64,000 nt of DNA from Bacillota bacterium (lineage in GTDB: Bacteria > Bacillota > Clostridia > Peptostreptococcales > Anaerovoracaceae), in NCBI GenBank assembly GCA_019420305.1, contig JAHZHL010000010.1, positions 41,357 to 105,356 on the forward strand. The letters are read 5' to 3'. A program made the translations under genes and the position numbers. The notes beneath the pieces are model-generated. The model made no database searches. It was given only the letters and a program-made list of their open reading frames with translations, and was not told where the DNA came from. Positions 44,755 to 52,469 of the stretch are shown here, piece by piece. How positions within the stretch are numbered: the stretch's first letter is position 1; each line of letters begins with the position of its first letter.

Positions 44755-45726
44755 ATGAAACCAGTACGATGGTTACTGCTGGTTTGCCTGTTTATGTTGG
44801 CATCCACATCGGTAACCTTTGCCAAGGAAAGCCGGCTGCAGAAGGAATATGTGTTTGAATCGGAAAGCGCAGATTTTTCCTATCCGGCGGAGAAAACGAT
44901 CCGAAAGAAAGAAACCACCTGGCACCTGAACGGAATCGAATATGAAATCCTGGAGGAAACGGATCGGTATCAATCCCGGAAGGAAACCTATACCGGACTG
45001 TCCGAGAAACAAGCCCCCTTGAAACGAGTGTATCGAATTCAGGGAAAAAATGTGACGCTCCGCGCCGATGCGGAAGATGTCCAATATTCGGAACACACCG
45101 AAACCTGGACCCAGACGCTGACCGGCAGAACCAGCCCGCCGAAATTTACGCAGACCAGAGACGTCGTCATAGAGGGAAAAACGTATGAGGCAACCCTAGT
45201 GGGAACCCGGCAGGAAGATTCCCCGAAACCCTATACGGCAACGGTTCGTTTTTCCGGGAGCCCGGATGCGGATTTTTATCTGGACTGGGGAAACGGGCGC
45301 AAAAAACTGACCCTCAAACAGCGAAATCAGGAGATGGGACCTGCCTGGAATGGTTACCGGGAGGATGTCCTGCAGTACCTGAAGCTGCCGGAAGGAAGCA
45401 CGGTTGGAAGCGGAAGGTGGAGCAGCGGGTGGCAGGAGGAAAACGGGAGGAGCGTGCGATACGCGACCTTTACCGGCACTCGCCCGGCGGCCAACTACAC
45501 CGCTACCTATCAATATTCGACGTATGATGCGGTCGTGACTTATCATAATGATGCAGAGCCGGGGGAGAAGCACTACCAGGTGAAAGCGATCTGTACCTAC
45601 GAAGCAGAAGAAACACCTCTCTGGAAGGTGATTGCCGGAATCGGAGCTGGAATTTTGGCAGCTGCCGCCTGCGTGGTTCTGATATTCTATGTGCTGCAGC
45701 GAAGAAAAAAGGAGGGAGCCGAGTGA
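44755..45726 (+). CDS. Exported membrane-anchored protein, unrecognised
   Basis: A 323-residue protein with a signal peptide (ends near TSVTFAKES), a beta-rich outer domain with repeated Thr/Tyr strands (TGLSEKQAPLKRVYRI, TQTRDVVIEGKTYEATLVG, YTATYQYSTYDAVVTYHN) and one C-terminal membrane helix with a RRKKEG inside tail. No sorting motif. It precedes the transfer genes and may be a surface or pilus-assembly component. The stop overlaps the next GTG start. Confidence 0.65.
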   Translation: MKPVRWLLLVCLFMLASTSVTFAKESRLQKEYVFESESADFSYPAEKTIRKKETTWHLNGIEYEILEETDRYQSRKETYTGLSEKQAPLKRVYRIQGKNVTLRADAEDVQYSEHTETWTQTLTGRTSPPKFTQTRDVVIEGKTYEATLVGTRQEDSPKPYTATVRFSGSPDADFYLDWGNGRKKLTLKQRNQEMGPAWNGYREDVLQYLKLPEGSTVGSGRWSSGWQEENGRSVRYATFTGTRPAANYTATYQYSTYDAVVTYHNDAEPGEKHYQVKAICTYEAEETPLWKVIAGIGAGILAAAACVVLIFYVLQRRKKEGAE

Positions 45727-46244
45727 AACAGGTAATCAGCGGAAAGCTGAAAGAACAGCCAGTGGTGCAGGAGAAGCGAAACCGAAAAACCGGAGAGAAG
45801 GTTTCCGTTCTTTCGTTTACCCTTCTGGCAGAAGATGACGCCGCGCCGGAAGTAGAAGTGGACGGCGTGCTGCAAAAAAAACGGATTCCCCTGTCCTGTA
45901 TGGCTTATGGAGATCTGGCCAGAGAAATCGGAGAACTGGAAAAAGGAGCCCGTGTGACGGCCAGCACCATCATGCGTTACGGGGAAAACCAGCAGGGCAG
46001 CTACCCGGTGTATGTCATAAAGCGAATCGATCCGGACAATGATTTACAGCGTCAAATGAATCATCTGCTGACCGGCTATGAAGAAGGGCAGTACGATCAG
46101 GTCTTTGAGCGGGAAGTCCAACCGGAATTTACATTAAGCGGTAAGAGCCGGGACCTATTAGATAGGCTGCGCGCATCCCCGGAGCGTGAGCAGCAGCCAG
46201 CAGGAAGAGAAGAAAGGGAGGAACCATGCAATACAAAAAAGTAA
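45723..46244 (+). CDS. OB-fold SSB-like protein
   Basis: A 173-residue protein whose N-terminal 105 residues (KQVISGKLKEQPVVQEKRNRKTGEKVSVLSFTLLAED, KKRIPLSCMAYGDLAREIGELEKGARVTASTIMRYGENQ) follow the strand pattern of SSB OB-folds, and residues beyond 110 are a charged tail. GTG start 45723 is preceded by GGAGGG. It is distinct from the SSB at 25681; a role in DNA processing during transfer is inferred. Confidence 0.6.
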   Translation: MKQVISGKLKEQPVVQEKRNRKTGEKVSVLSFTLLAEDDAAPEVEVDGVLQKKRIPLSCMAYGDLAREIGELEKGARVTASTIMRYGENQQGSYPVYVIKRIDPDNDLQRQMNHLLTGYEEGQYDQVFEREVQPEFTLSGKSRDLLDRLRASPEREQQPAGREEREEPCNTKK

Positions 46245-46528
46245 GAACTATTGCCTTTTTAGGGGCAGGCGAATATCGGCCGAAAAAGGAACTCAGTCTG
46301 GTTCGGGCCGGTGATGTGCTGCTGTATCATATTGGCACCTGGAATAAGGACGTGCCGGAAACGGGCATTTTTTTAACTTCCGGGGAAATGCAATCCATGG
46401 AAGACGCCTGGTTTCGGGAGGCGATCCTGGAAGAGTATACCGAGCAGGAGCGCTTTCAGAAGGACTATCTGCAGCAGCGAGAAAACGGAAGCGTGGAAGC
46501 AACGCTCACACGAATCAAAGATCGATAA
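46226..46528 (+). CDS. Small protein, unrecognised
   Basis: A 100-residue protein. ATG 46226 is preceded by GGAGG and overlaps the previous gene by 19 bases. The first half is beta-rich (VRTIAFLGAGEYRPKKELSLVRAGDVLLYHIGTWNKD), the second half an acidic helix (EDAWFREAILEEYTEQERFQKDYLQQRE). No signal peptide. Function unknown; placed between the SSB-like and VirB2-like genes. Confidence 0.6.
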   Translation: MQYKKVRTIAFLGAGEYRPKKELSLVRAGDVLLYHIGTWNKDVPETGIFLTSGEMQSMEDAWFREAILEEYTEQERFQKDYLQQRENGSVEATLTRIKDR

Positions 46529-46550
46529 AAGGAAAGGAGAAGAACAGAAT

Positions 46551-46940
46551 ATGAAACCCATTCATCATGCAGGCCCTCAGAGAGAGGGCTTTTTTTTATG
46601 GAGAAGCGCAAGGAAAGCAGGAAGGTATTTCTATCAGAAAGGAATTGCCATCAGTATGGTGCTTTGTGGCATCCTGATGGGAAGCAGCGGAATCTGCTAT
46701 GCGGATCAGTTTAGCAGTGCGGCCAAACAGGCGGCAGAAGGGATGCAGACGTCTGCTCAGGGGGCAGTGAAATGGATTGTGGCAGGGATCCTGGTGGTTC
46801 TGGGTCTGATCTTCCTGGTGGGCACTCAGCATCAGAAGGAAAACGCCAAAGGAGAGATCTTCATGAAGCTCATCGGTGTGGCGTTAATTATTGGAGCGAT
46901 CCCGATTGCGACGCTGGTATTCGGATGGTTTACCGCATGA
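46551..46940 (+). CDS. VirB2/TrbC-like small membrane pilin-type protein
   Basis: A 129-residue protein. A basic leader (RSARKAGRYFYQKG) is followed by a signal-type helix ending GICYADQ (about residues 33-51), then two membrane helices (IVAGILVVLGLIFLVGT and LIGVALIIGAIPIATLVFGW), the layout of VirB2/TrbC pilins. AAAGGAG precedes ATG 46551, but the first 16 codons contain a strong intrinsic terminator (46571-46597), so that part may be a leader peptide; ATG 46656 is the next in-frame start. It overlaps virD4 by 4 bases. A conjugative channel role is inferred from context. Confidence 0.72.
   Translation: MKPIHHAGPQREGFFLWRSARKAGRYFYQKGIAISMVLCGILMGSSGICYADQFSSAAKQAAEGMQTSAQGAVKWIVAGILVVLGLIFLVGTQHQKENAKGEIFMKLIGVALIIGAIPIATLVFGWFTA
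46571..46597 (+). terminator. Intrinsic terminator inside the 5' end of the VirB2-like gene
   Basis: An 8-base stem (46571-46578 with 46584-46591; core GCCCTC/GAGGGC), 5-base loop, and eight T (46590-46597). It lies in codons 7-16 of the frame that starts at 46551, so read-through is needed for virD4, virB4 and all later genes. Confidence 0.85.
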
Positions 46941-49660
46941 AAACGAACATGAAAAACTGGCTGAAGCGTGGAGTGAATCGGCAGTCTGCGGCACAGGAAG
47001 CGAAAGACGGCCTGGAAAAGAAGCGGCTCATGCAATTTAACCGCTTCTTTTCCCAATACAAGGTGTTTACCGCCGCCTATCTCTGTTTCAGTTTCCTGCT
47101 GCTTTGCGGTGCGGTCTATCTCTTCAACCGTCTGGGAGCGATGCGCCTTCAGAGTCTGTTTACCGACGGAACCATTTCCTATGAACGGGTGTCGTTTCTG
47201 CAAACTATTCAAAACGATTATCCGCTTCTTCTGGTTTTGCTGGTGCTTCTGGCTCTGGGTTACGTACGGTTTGCTTACGGGGTACGAGTTAGTTACGGAA
47301 ACCTGAACGTTGGACAGAAAGGAACCGCTCGCTGGACCACGCGGGAGGAAATCGAGCAGCAATATAAAAAGGTGCCGGAAAAAGATGAACCCTTTCCCGG
47401 GGAAGGCGGGTTTCCGGTGGCACGGACAGAGCATGAAATCTACATTGACAATACGACGGTTCACAACCTGGTCTTTGGGGGCACCCGATCCGGAAAAGGG
47501 CAGCTGGTGATTCTCCCGATGGTGGATATCTACAGCCGGGCGGAAGAAAAGGCGTCTTTGATTCTGACCGATCCGAAGATGGAGCTTGCCAATATGATGA
47601 TGCCAACCTTACAAAAGCGCGGCTATGAATGCTACATCCTGAACCTGATTGATATGGAGTATTCCATGGGATATAACCCGCTGACGCTGATTATTGACGA
47701 ATACAAAAACGGAAAACCGGAAGACGCGCAGCAGCTGTGCGCAGCCCTGGGATACGCCATTTTCGCCCCGAATCCGGAGGAACGGGATCCATTCTGGAGA
47801 AATCAGGCCCGTAATGTCTTTGTTGCCGCCTGTATGGCAGAAATAGCGGACAATGTGGAACAGGATCGGGAAGAGAACCTACGCCGGGAATATGCCCACA
47901 ACCTGCGGGAAGCAAAGCGGGAAGCGGTATATTATGAGCAGCTTTATGGCGAGGACTATCCCCGGTACCGGCTGAAGAAGCAGATGGATGCGATCCTGAA
48001 AACCGAGCCGGATTTAAACGATGCAGGACTGCTTATACAGCTGCAGGAAGTCCGCGCCTGCAGCGCGGATACGTTTCCGGATCTCCCGTTGACCGAGACC
48101 CTGGTGCGGGAACTAAGGGACTTTTCCTATCGGAGCAGCGAGTTTCGTAAGAAACCTTTTTACCCCAGCCGGAAACACGAAAAAAAAGTGACCCCATACT
48201 CGGTGATTCGTCTTTGTCTGAACCTGCAGACAAAGCGGATCGACGCGAAAACCACGGCCCTAGATGAATATTTTCTGCGTCGGCCGGAATCGGATTTTTC
48301 CCGCCTGTTGTACGGTGACATTGCGACTCTGGAAGGTCCGACGAAAGGATCCATTATGACCACCTTCGCGGAGGGGTTGAAAGAATTTACTTTTGGACGG
48401 ACGGCCCAGCTGACGGCAGAAAATACGGTGGACTTTGTGCGAATCGGATTCGGGAAAAAGCCGGTGGCGATCTTTCTTGCCCTTCCGGATTATGATCCGG
48501 CCAAGTTCGGTATTGCGACGATTTTCATCAGCCAGCTGAGCTTTATTCTGGCCAAACTGGCTACCGCGATGCCGGGAGGAAAGCTTTATCGAAGGGTCCA
48601 CTTTATTCTGGATGAATGGGGGAATCTTCCGCCCATTGAGAACATGGGCGAGCTGGTGACCGTGGGTCTTGGACGCAATATCCTGTACTCCCTCTTTATT
48701 CAAAGTAAGGCGCAGGTGCTAGAAAAATATCCGCAGGAAGCGGATATCATTTTGGATAACTGTGGAAATCAGCTGTATTTGATGACCGCCAGCCTGGAGA
48801 CGGCTAAGGAGGTTTCCGAAAAACTGGGGAACGCGACGGAAACAACCCTGAATCGAACCGGAAAGAAGAACTCCATCGATAAAGAACTGACGGAAATGCA
48901 GGAGGAATTTCCACTGCTCAGTGCCAATCAGCTCCAGCAGCTTCAAATGGGGGAAACGGTTCTCAACCGGTATATGTTCCGGGAAACTCAGACCGGAGAG
49001 CGTGTCCCTATTAAGGCAACGCCGATTTTTAATCAGGGAAAATACCGGATGCACTACGCCCATACCTATCTGCGCGATGTATTTCCACCGGATCAGCTTC
49101 TGTATCGAAGTCCTAATCTGGACCGCATTATCGAGGAAAATCCGGACTTGCGGAATCTGGATTTGCATCTTGCCGGAATCGATCTTCGGAAAACCAGTCA
49201 CATTGATTACCAGGAGCGAAGCCGAACGAGCCGGGAATATTTAACGGAACTTGCCTGGCGGGAAAGCCCGCTGGTTCATGACGGAAACCGTAACGGAGGT
49301 GCCGGTTTAAAGCGGATCCGGGATATTTTTGATTTGCTGCATCTGACGAAAGCCCAGCGGGAACGTTACCTTGCGGCCGGAACCGTGGAAACGGATCCGG
49401 TGACCGGCGAAGAGCGGGTACTTTATCCGGGGGATGTTCTGCGAAATGGAGAAATTGTGGATTACGCGAGGAAATTGTTGACCTATGCGTCACCGCAAAT
49501 AAAAGAGGCCGGATTTCAGTTGATGGATCTGCTTCTGCCACTTTCCCCGGGGAGGAAAACCGAAGAAGAACGACGAGACGAGGGTGCGTTTGAGCAGATG
49601 CTTTTGCACGCTTTGTCGGAAGGAGACGAATATGAGACAGAAGAAGAGCCTCTCTCATGA
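46937..49660 (+). CDS. virD4: VirD4/TraG-type coupling ATPase
   Basis: A 907-residue type IV coupling protein. Two membrane helices are near the N-terminus (AYLCFSFLLLCGAVYLF and LLLVLLVLLALGYVRF). Walker A GGTRSGKG starts at G181 (VFGGTRSGKGQ) and Walker B is ILDEWGNLPPI with Asp 559. The family segment GSIMTTFAEGL and QSKAQV are also visible. It brings the relaxase-DNA complex to the transfer channel and supplies energy. Start is fixed by the 4-base overlap with the upstream stop. The C-terminal 200 residues are an extension with a DVLRNGEIVDYARK region. No relaxase is in the window. Confidence 0.93.
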   Translation: MKTNMKNWLKRGVNRQSAAQEAKDGLEKKRLMQFNRFFSQYKVFTAAYLCFSFLLLCGAVYLFNRLGAMRLQSLFTDGTISYERVSFLQTIQNDYPLLLVLLVLLALGYVRFAYGVRVSYGNLNVGQKGTARWTTREEIEQQYKKVPEKDEPFPGEGGFPVARTEHEIYIDNTTVHNLVFGGTRSGKGQLVILPMVDIYSRAEEKASLILTDPKMELANMMMPTLQKRGYECYILNLIDMEYSMGYNPLTLIIDEYKNGKPEDAQQLCAALGYAIFAPNPEERDPFWRNQARNVFVAACMAEIADNVEQDREENLRREYAHNLREAKREAVYYEQLYGEDYPRYRLKKQMDAILKTEPDLNDAGLLIQLQEVRACSADTFPDLPLTETLVRELRDFSYRSSEFRKKPFYPSRKHEKKVTPYSVIRLCLNLQTKRIDAKTTALDEYFLRRPESDFSRLLYGDIATLEGPTKGSIMTTFAEGLKEFTFGRTAQLTAENTVDFVRIGFGKKPVAIFLALPDYDPAKFGIATIFISQLSFILAKLATAMPGGKLYRRVHFILDEWGNLPPIENMGELVTVGLGRNILYSLFIQSKAQVLEKYPQEADIILDNCGNQLYLMTASLETAKEVSEKLGNATETTLNRTGKKNSIDKELTEMQEEFPLLSANQLQQLQMGETVLNRYMFRETQTGERVPIKATPIFNQGKYRMHYAHTYLRDVFPPDQLLYRSPNLDRIIEENPDLRNLDLHLAGIDLRKTSHIDYQERSRTSREYLTELAWRESPLVHDGNRNGGAGLKRIRDIFDLLHLTKAQRERYLAAGTVETDPVTGEERVLYPGDVLRNGEIVDYARKLLTYASPQIKEAGFQLMDLLLPLSPGRKTEEERRDEGAFEQMLLHALSEGDEYETEEEPLS

Positions 49661-49681
49661 GAAAGGAAGAAGGGAGGAAGG

Positions 49682-51550
49682 ATGGAGACCTTAAATCAGA
49701 ACATGGTGTTTCAAAAGTTTCTGCTTTTTGGAATCACAGGGATTTGTCTGCTGCTTGCCCTGCATGCGGTGAGCAGCAGTGTTTATGGAGCGGAATCCGA
49801 ATCGGACACCATTGCGATCCTGAAGATCCTGCAGCGATATGAAATCGACGATACGACGAATTTTTTCTGGGACGTCCTGCGGGAGATTGGATTTGGCATT
49901 GTGAAATTTTTGGGAAAAGTCATAGACGGCCTGTATGACGGGATTCAGGAAATTTACAGTCTGCTGAGCTTTGGGAGCAGTAAAGCGATCCAGAGCCTGG
50001 TGGATCGTTATTCGGTGCTGTATAAAAGTGTATTTCTTCTTTCCATTACGGCACTCGGACTGTATTTTCTGTGTGGGAAAAACTTCAATCAGCTGAATAC
50101 GGCAAACTGCCTGCTGCTGATTGCAGTTGTCTTAACGGCTATGCCGCTGATTACCACCAAAATGGCCGATTTTACCATCAGTTCCGCCAAATACGTTCAG
50201 AACCAGTGGGTGGAAACCGCAGAGGGAAGTAAGGTGCAGTCCATTTCCAGTACGGTGCTGAAAGCGAATCTGGTGGATCTGCGGAAGGTGGATCAGAACC
50301 TGTCCGGTACCAAAGTTTCCGGCCTGCAGGAAGGAAAGGGATATAACAATCTGAAAGCAGGGAAAAAGGACTGGAGGTATCTGGACATCAATGAGACTAT
50401 GGAGAACGGAGACGATGGTCTGAAGCAGGACTTCTGGGATCAGGAGCTTGTGCAGAACGGCAAAGGGGAGTATGAATTGGAAAATATGACCGGCTGGCTG
50501 ACCTTTGACAGCTATTATTATCGGTATCAGGTGATCAGCTGGTTTTATATCATCGCCCTGCAGCTGTGCAGTGCGGTGCTACTGTTTGTAACCTGCCTCA
50601 AATGTGGAATTCTGGTCTGGGAAGTGGCTCAGGCCCAAGTGTATCTGCCTTTTGTGGCGTTGACCGATTTAGCAGGCGGTCAACGGATCCGGGAAGCGGT
50701 TAAGAACTTTTTAGCCCTGTTTGCTACGGTATTTTTGTGTATTGCTCTTCTTGGAATCTACTTTGCAGCCGTTACCTTCATCGAATCGCAGATTTCGGCG
50801 ACCTTCCCGAAGCTGGCCATGCATATCGCGCTGGTGATTGCGACGATGAAAGGTCCGGATATTCTGGAACGGATCTGCGGGGTGGAAATCGGAGCGAGCA
50901 GCGTGTGGCAGAAACTGATGGGCCTGCGGGCCGCTGCCGGAATCGCAGGCGGTATGACCCGGATGGGCGCTGCAGCAGCCGGTATGGCCGGGAAAGCGGG
51001 AGCCGCTGCCGGACGTATGATGGTTGGAAAAGAACGAATGCAGAAAGCAAAAGAAAAAGTGAAAACAGCGACCTCCGGAAATGTCCGTAACGCCACGGAT
51101 GGAAAAGGGCTTCTGGGTTTTGGAACGAATGCGGGCTTAGCCATGCAGGATAAGCTGGCAGGGACGAACCGTACGGAGAGCCTGGAGCGAAATGCCAGTA
51201 AAGCGGATGCGGGATTTGGTACAAAGCCGACAGAGCATTCGCAGCAGGCGGAGCGAAATCTACGGCAAAAACAGCCGGTTTCTCCGCCAAGAAGTGTCCG
51301 AAGGCCCGAACGGGGTGCAGATAATCTGAGCCGGATGGAACACCGCACACCGGGCAGCCATACGGACGCCATGCGAACGGCCAGCCCTGCCCAAAAGGAA
51401 GGAATGAGGACACCAGCTCCTTCTTCCAGGGGGACAAGCGAAGGCATCCGGAAAGCAGAGGGAACCCAAAGGGCGGTCGTGCGGCAACAGAAGCCGCGAT
51501 CCATATCCCGTCCGGATCTTCCGAACCGAAGAAAGGAGCCGAATAAATAA
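49682..51550 (+). CDS. VirB6/TrbL-like polytopic membrane protein
   Basis: A 622-residue protein. It has an N-terminal signal-type helix, then several membrane helices (about residues 110-160 and 275-395), including LFVTCLKCGILVWEVAQAQVYLPFVALTDLAGGQRIREAVKNFLALF. This segment and the length match the EF1877/CD3337 family of VirB6-like proteins in Gram-positive conjugation systems. The last 200 residues are a hydrophilic Arg/Pro/Gly-rich cytoplasmic tail. GGAGGAAGG precedes the ATG. It shares one base with the next start. Confidence 0.83.
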   Translation: METLNQNMVFQKFLLFGITGICLLLALHAVSSSVYGAESESDTIAILKILQRYEIDDTTNFFWDVLREIGFGIVKFLGKVIDGLYDGIQEIYSLLSFGSSKAIQSLVDRYSVLYKSVFLLSITALGLYFLCGKNFNQLNTANCLLLIAVVLTAMPLITTKMADFTISSAKYVQNQWVETAEGSKVQSISSTVLKANLVDLRKVDQNLSGTKVSGLQEGKGYNNLKAGKKDWRYLDINETMENGDDGLKQDFWDQELVQNGKGEYELENMTGWLTFDSYYYRYQVISWFYIIALQLCSAVLLFVTCLKCGILVWEVAQAQVYLPFVALTDLAGGQRIREAVKNFLALFATVFLCIALLGIYFAAVTFIESQISATFPKLAMHIALVIATMKGPDILERICGVEIGASSVWQKLMGLRAAAGIAGGMTRMGAAAAGMAGKAGAAAGRMMVGKERMQKAKEKVKTATSGNVRNATDGKGLLGFGTNAGLAMQDKLAGTNRTESLERNASKADAGFGTKPTEHSQQAERNLRQKQPVSPPRSVRRPERGADNLSRMEHRTPGSHTDAMRTASPAQKEGMRTPAPSSRGTSEGIRKAEGTQRAVVRQQKPRSISRPDLPNRRKEPNK

Positions 51551-51876
51551 TGAACCAAAAGAATTATACCATTGCCATGGAAACCCGTTCTGCGATTTAT
51601 CTGGGAAAGGGCGTGTTTTTAGTGGATTTGTTTCTGATGGCAGCCTACTGGTTTGTGATGGATTATCTGCGGCCGGTGGTACATCCGGATCTGCAGATCG
51701 TCTTTTCCTTCTGGAATATGGCGGTTGCTTTTCTGATGACCCGAAAGAGCCGGGCGAATCCACAAAAGCGAATTCTGCAAAGCCTGTTTTTTGCTCTGCT
51801 TGCAAGGCGAGAGAACGTCTATCATAGCAGGCAGCGAAAGGGGGGAGAAGTGAATTATGTGGAAGAAAGAATCTAA
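51550..51876 (+). CDS. Small two-helix conjugation membrane protein (VirB3/TcpE-like)
   Basis: A 108-residue protein with two membrane helices (GVFLVDLFLMAAYWFVMDYL and LQIVFSFWNMAVAFLMT) and a basic tail. Position between the VirB6-like and VirB4 genes, plus size, fits VirB3/TcpE/PrgI-type partners of the VirB4 ATPase. ATG shares one base with the preceding stop; it overlaps the next gene by 20 bases. Sequence identity to those families is not obvious, so the name is positional. Confidence 0.65.
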   Translation: MNQKNYTIAMETRSAIYLGKGVFLVDLFLMAAYWFVMDYLRPVVHPDLQIVFSFWNMAVAFLMTRKSRANPQKRILQSLFFALLARRENVYHSRQRKGGEVNYVEERI

Positions 51877-52453
51877 ACGGCAAGAAACCGCAAAATCGGA
51901 ACAAAAGCATCGAAAGAAACAGGAACAGAAGGCAAAACGAATCGCAGAGCATTTGTATATTGATGAGATTCTTCCTCTTGTGGATTTTGAGGAGACTCTC
52001 GGAGCAGGAGTGATGGAGGACGGGAGTCTGTGTGACTGCCTGCAGATTCGGACTACGGATTTGAATACCCTAACGGACGGAGAAGTAGAGCAGCTGAAAG
52101 GCGTTTGGGAAAAGCTGTATGACGTCTATCCGGGGGATCTGGCGATTCTGTCCTATCTGTACCCCGTGGAAATTGAAGCGCAGCTTTCCTATTTGTCGAA
52201 GATTCGCGGGCGAACCAAACATCCAGTGTATTTAAAGATTCTGGATGAAAAAGAGCAGGAGCTTTTGCGCGCCCAGCAGCAGTTTCTGGATCAGGAATAC
52301 GCGCTGTTTTTTTACGCAAAGGATCGGGAAGAACACCGGCAGAATTTCTTAACGATTTATACGACCCTGTCGCGTTTTTATCCATCACAGGTAATGGAAA
52401 TGAGCAGCGAGAAAAAGAAATGGCTGTTTCAGAAAATGAACAACAAAGGATGA
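51857..52453 (+). CDS. VirB4 N-terminal-domain-like protein
   Basis: A 198-residue soluble protein. After a Lys/Glu/Gln-rich leader (KKESKRQETAKSEQKHRKKQEQ) it has IDEILPLVDFEETLGAGVMEDGSLCDCLQIRTTDLNTLTDGEVEQL, the pattern seen in the N-terminal domain of VirB4/TraE ATPases (short strands, then a helical hairpin with YPGDLAILSYLYPVEIEAQ). The gene just after it encodes the ATPase core. It therefore looks like a separately encoded VirB4 N-domain; inference. ATG 51857 has AAGGGGGGAG about 10 bases upstream. Confidence 0.6.
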   Translation: MWKKESKRQETAKSEQKHRKKQEQKAKRIAEHLYIDEILPLVDFEETLGAGVMEDGSLCDCLQIRTTDLNTLTDGEVEQLKGVWEKLYDVYPGDLAILSYLYPVEIEAQLSYLSKIRGRTKHPVYLKILDEKEQELLRAQQQFLDQEYALFFYAKDREEHRQNFLTIYTTLSRFYPSQVMEMSSEKKKWLFQKMNNKG

Positions 52454-52469
52454 CAACAAGGAGGTAGTG

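Noticed and set aside
50758..51558. Long - strand frame opposite the VirB6-like gene tail
   Set aside because: Mirror of the Arg/Pro/Gly-rich C-terminal tail on the + strand; no domain, no start site.
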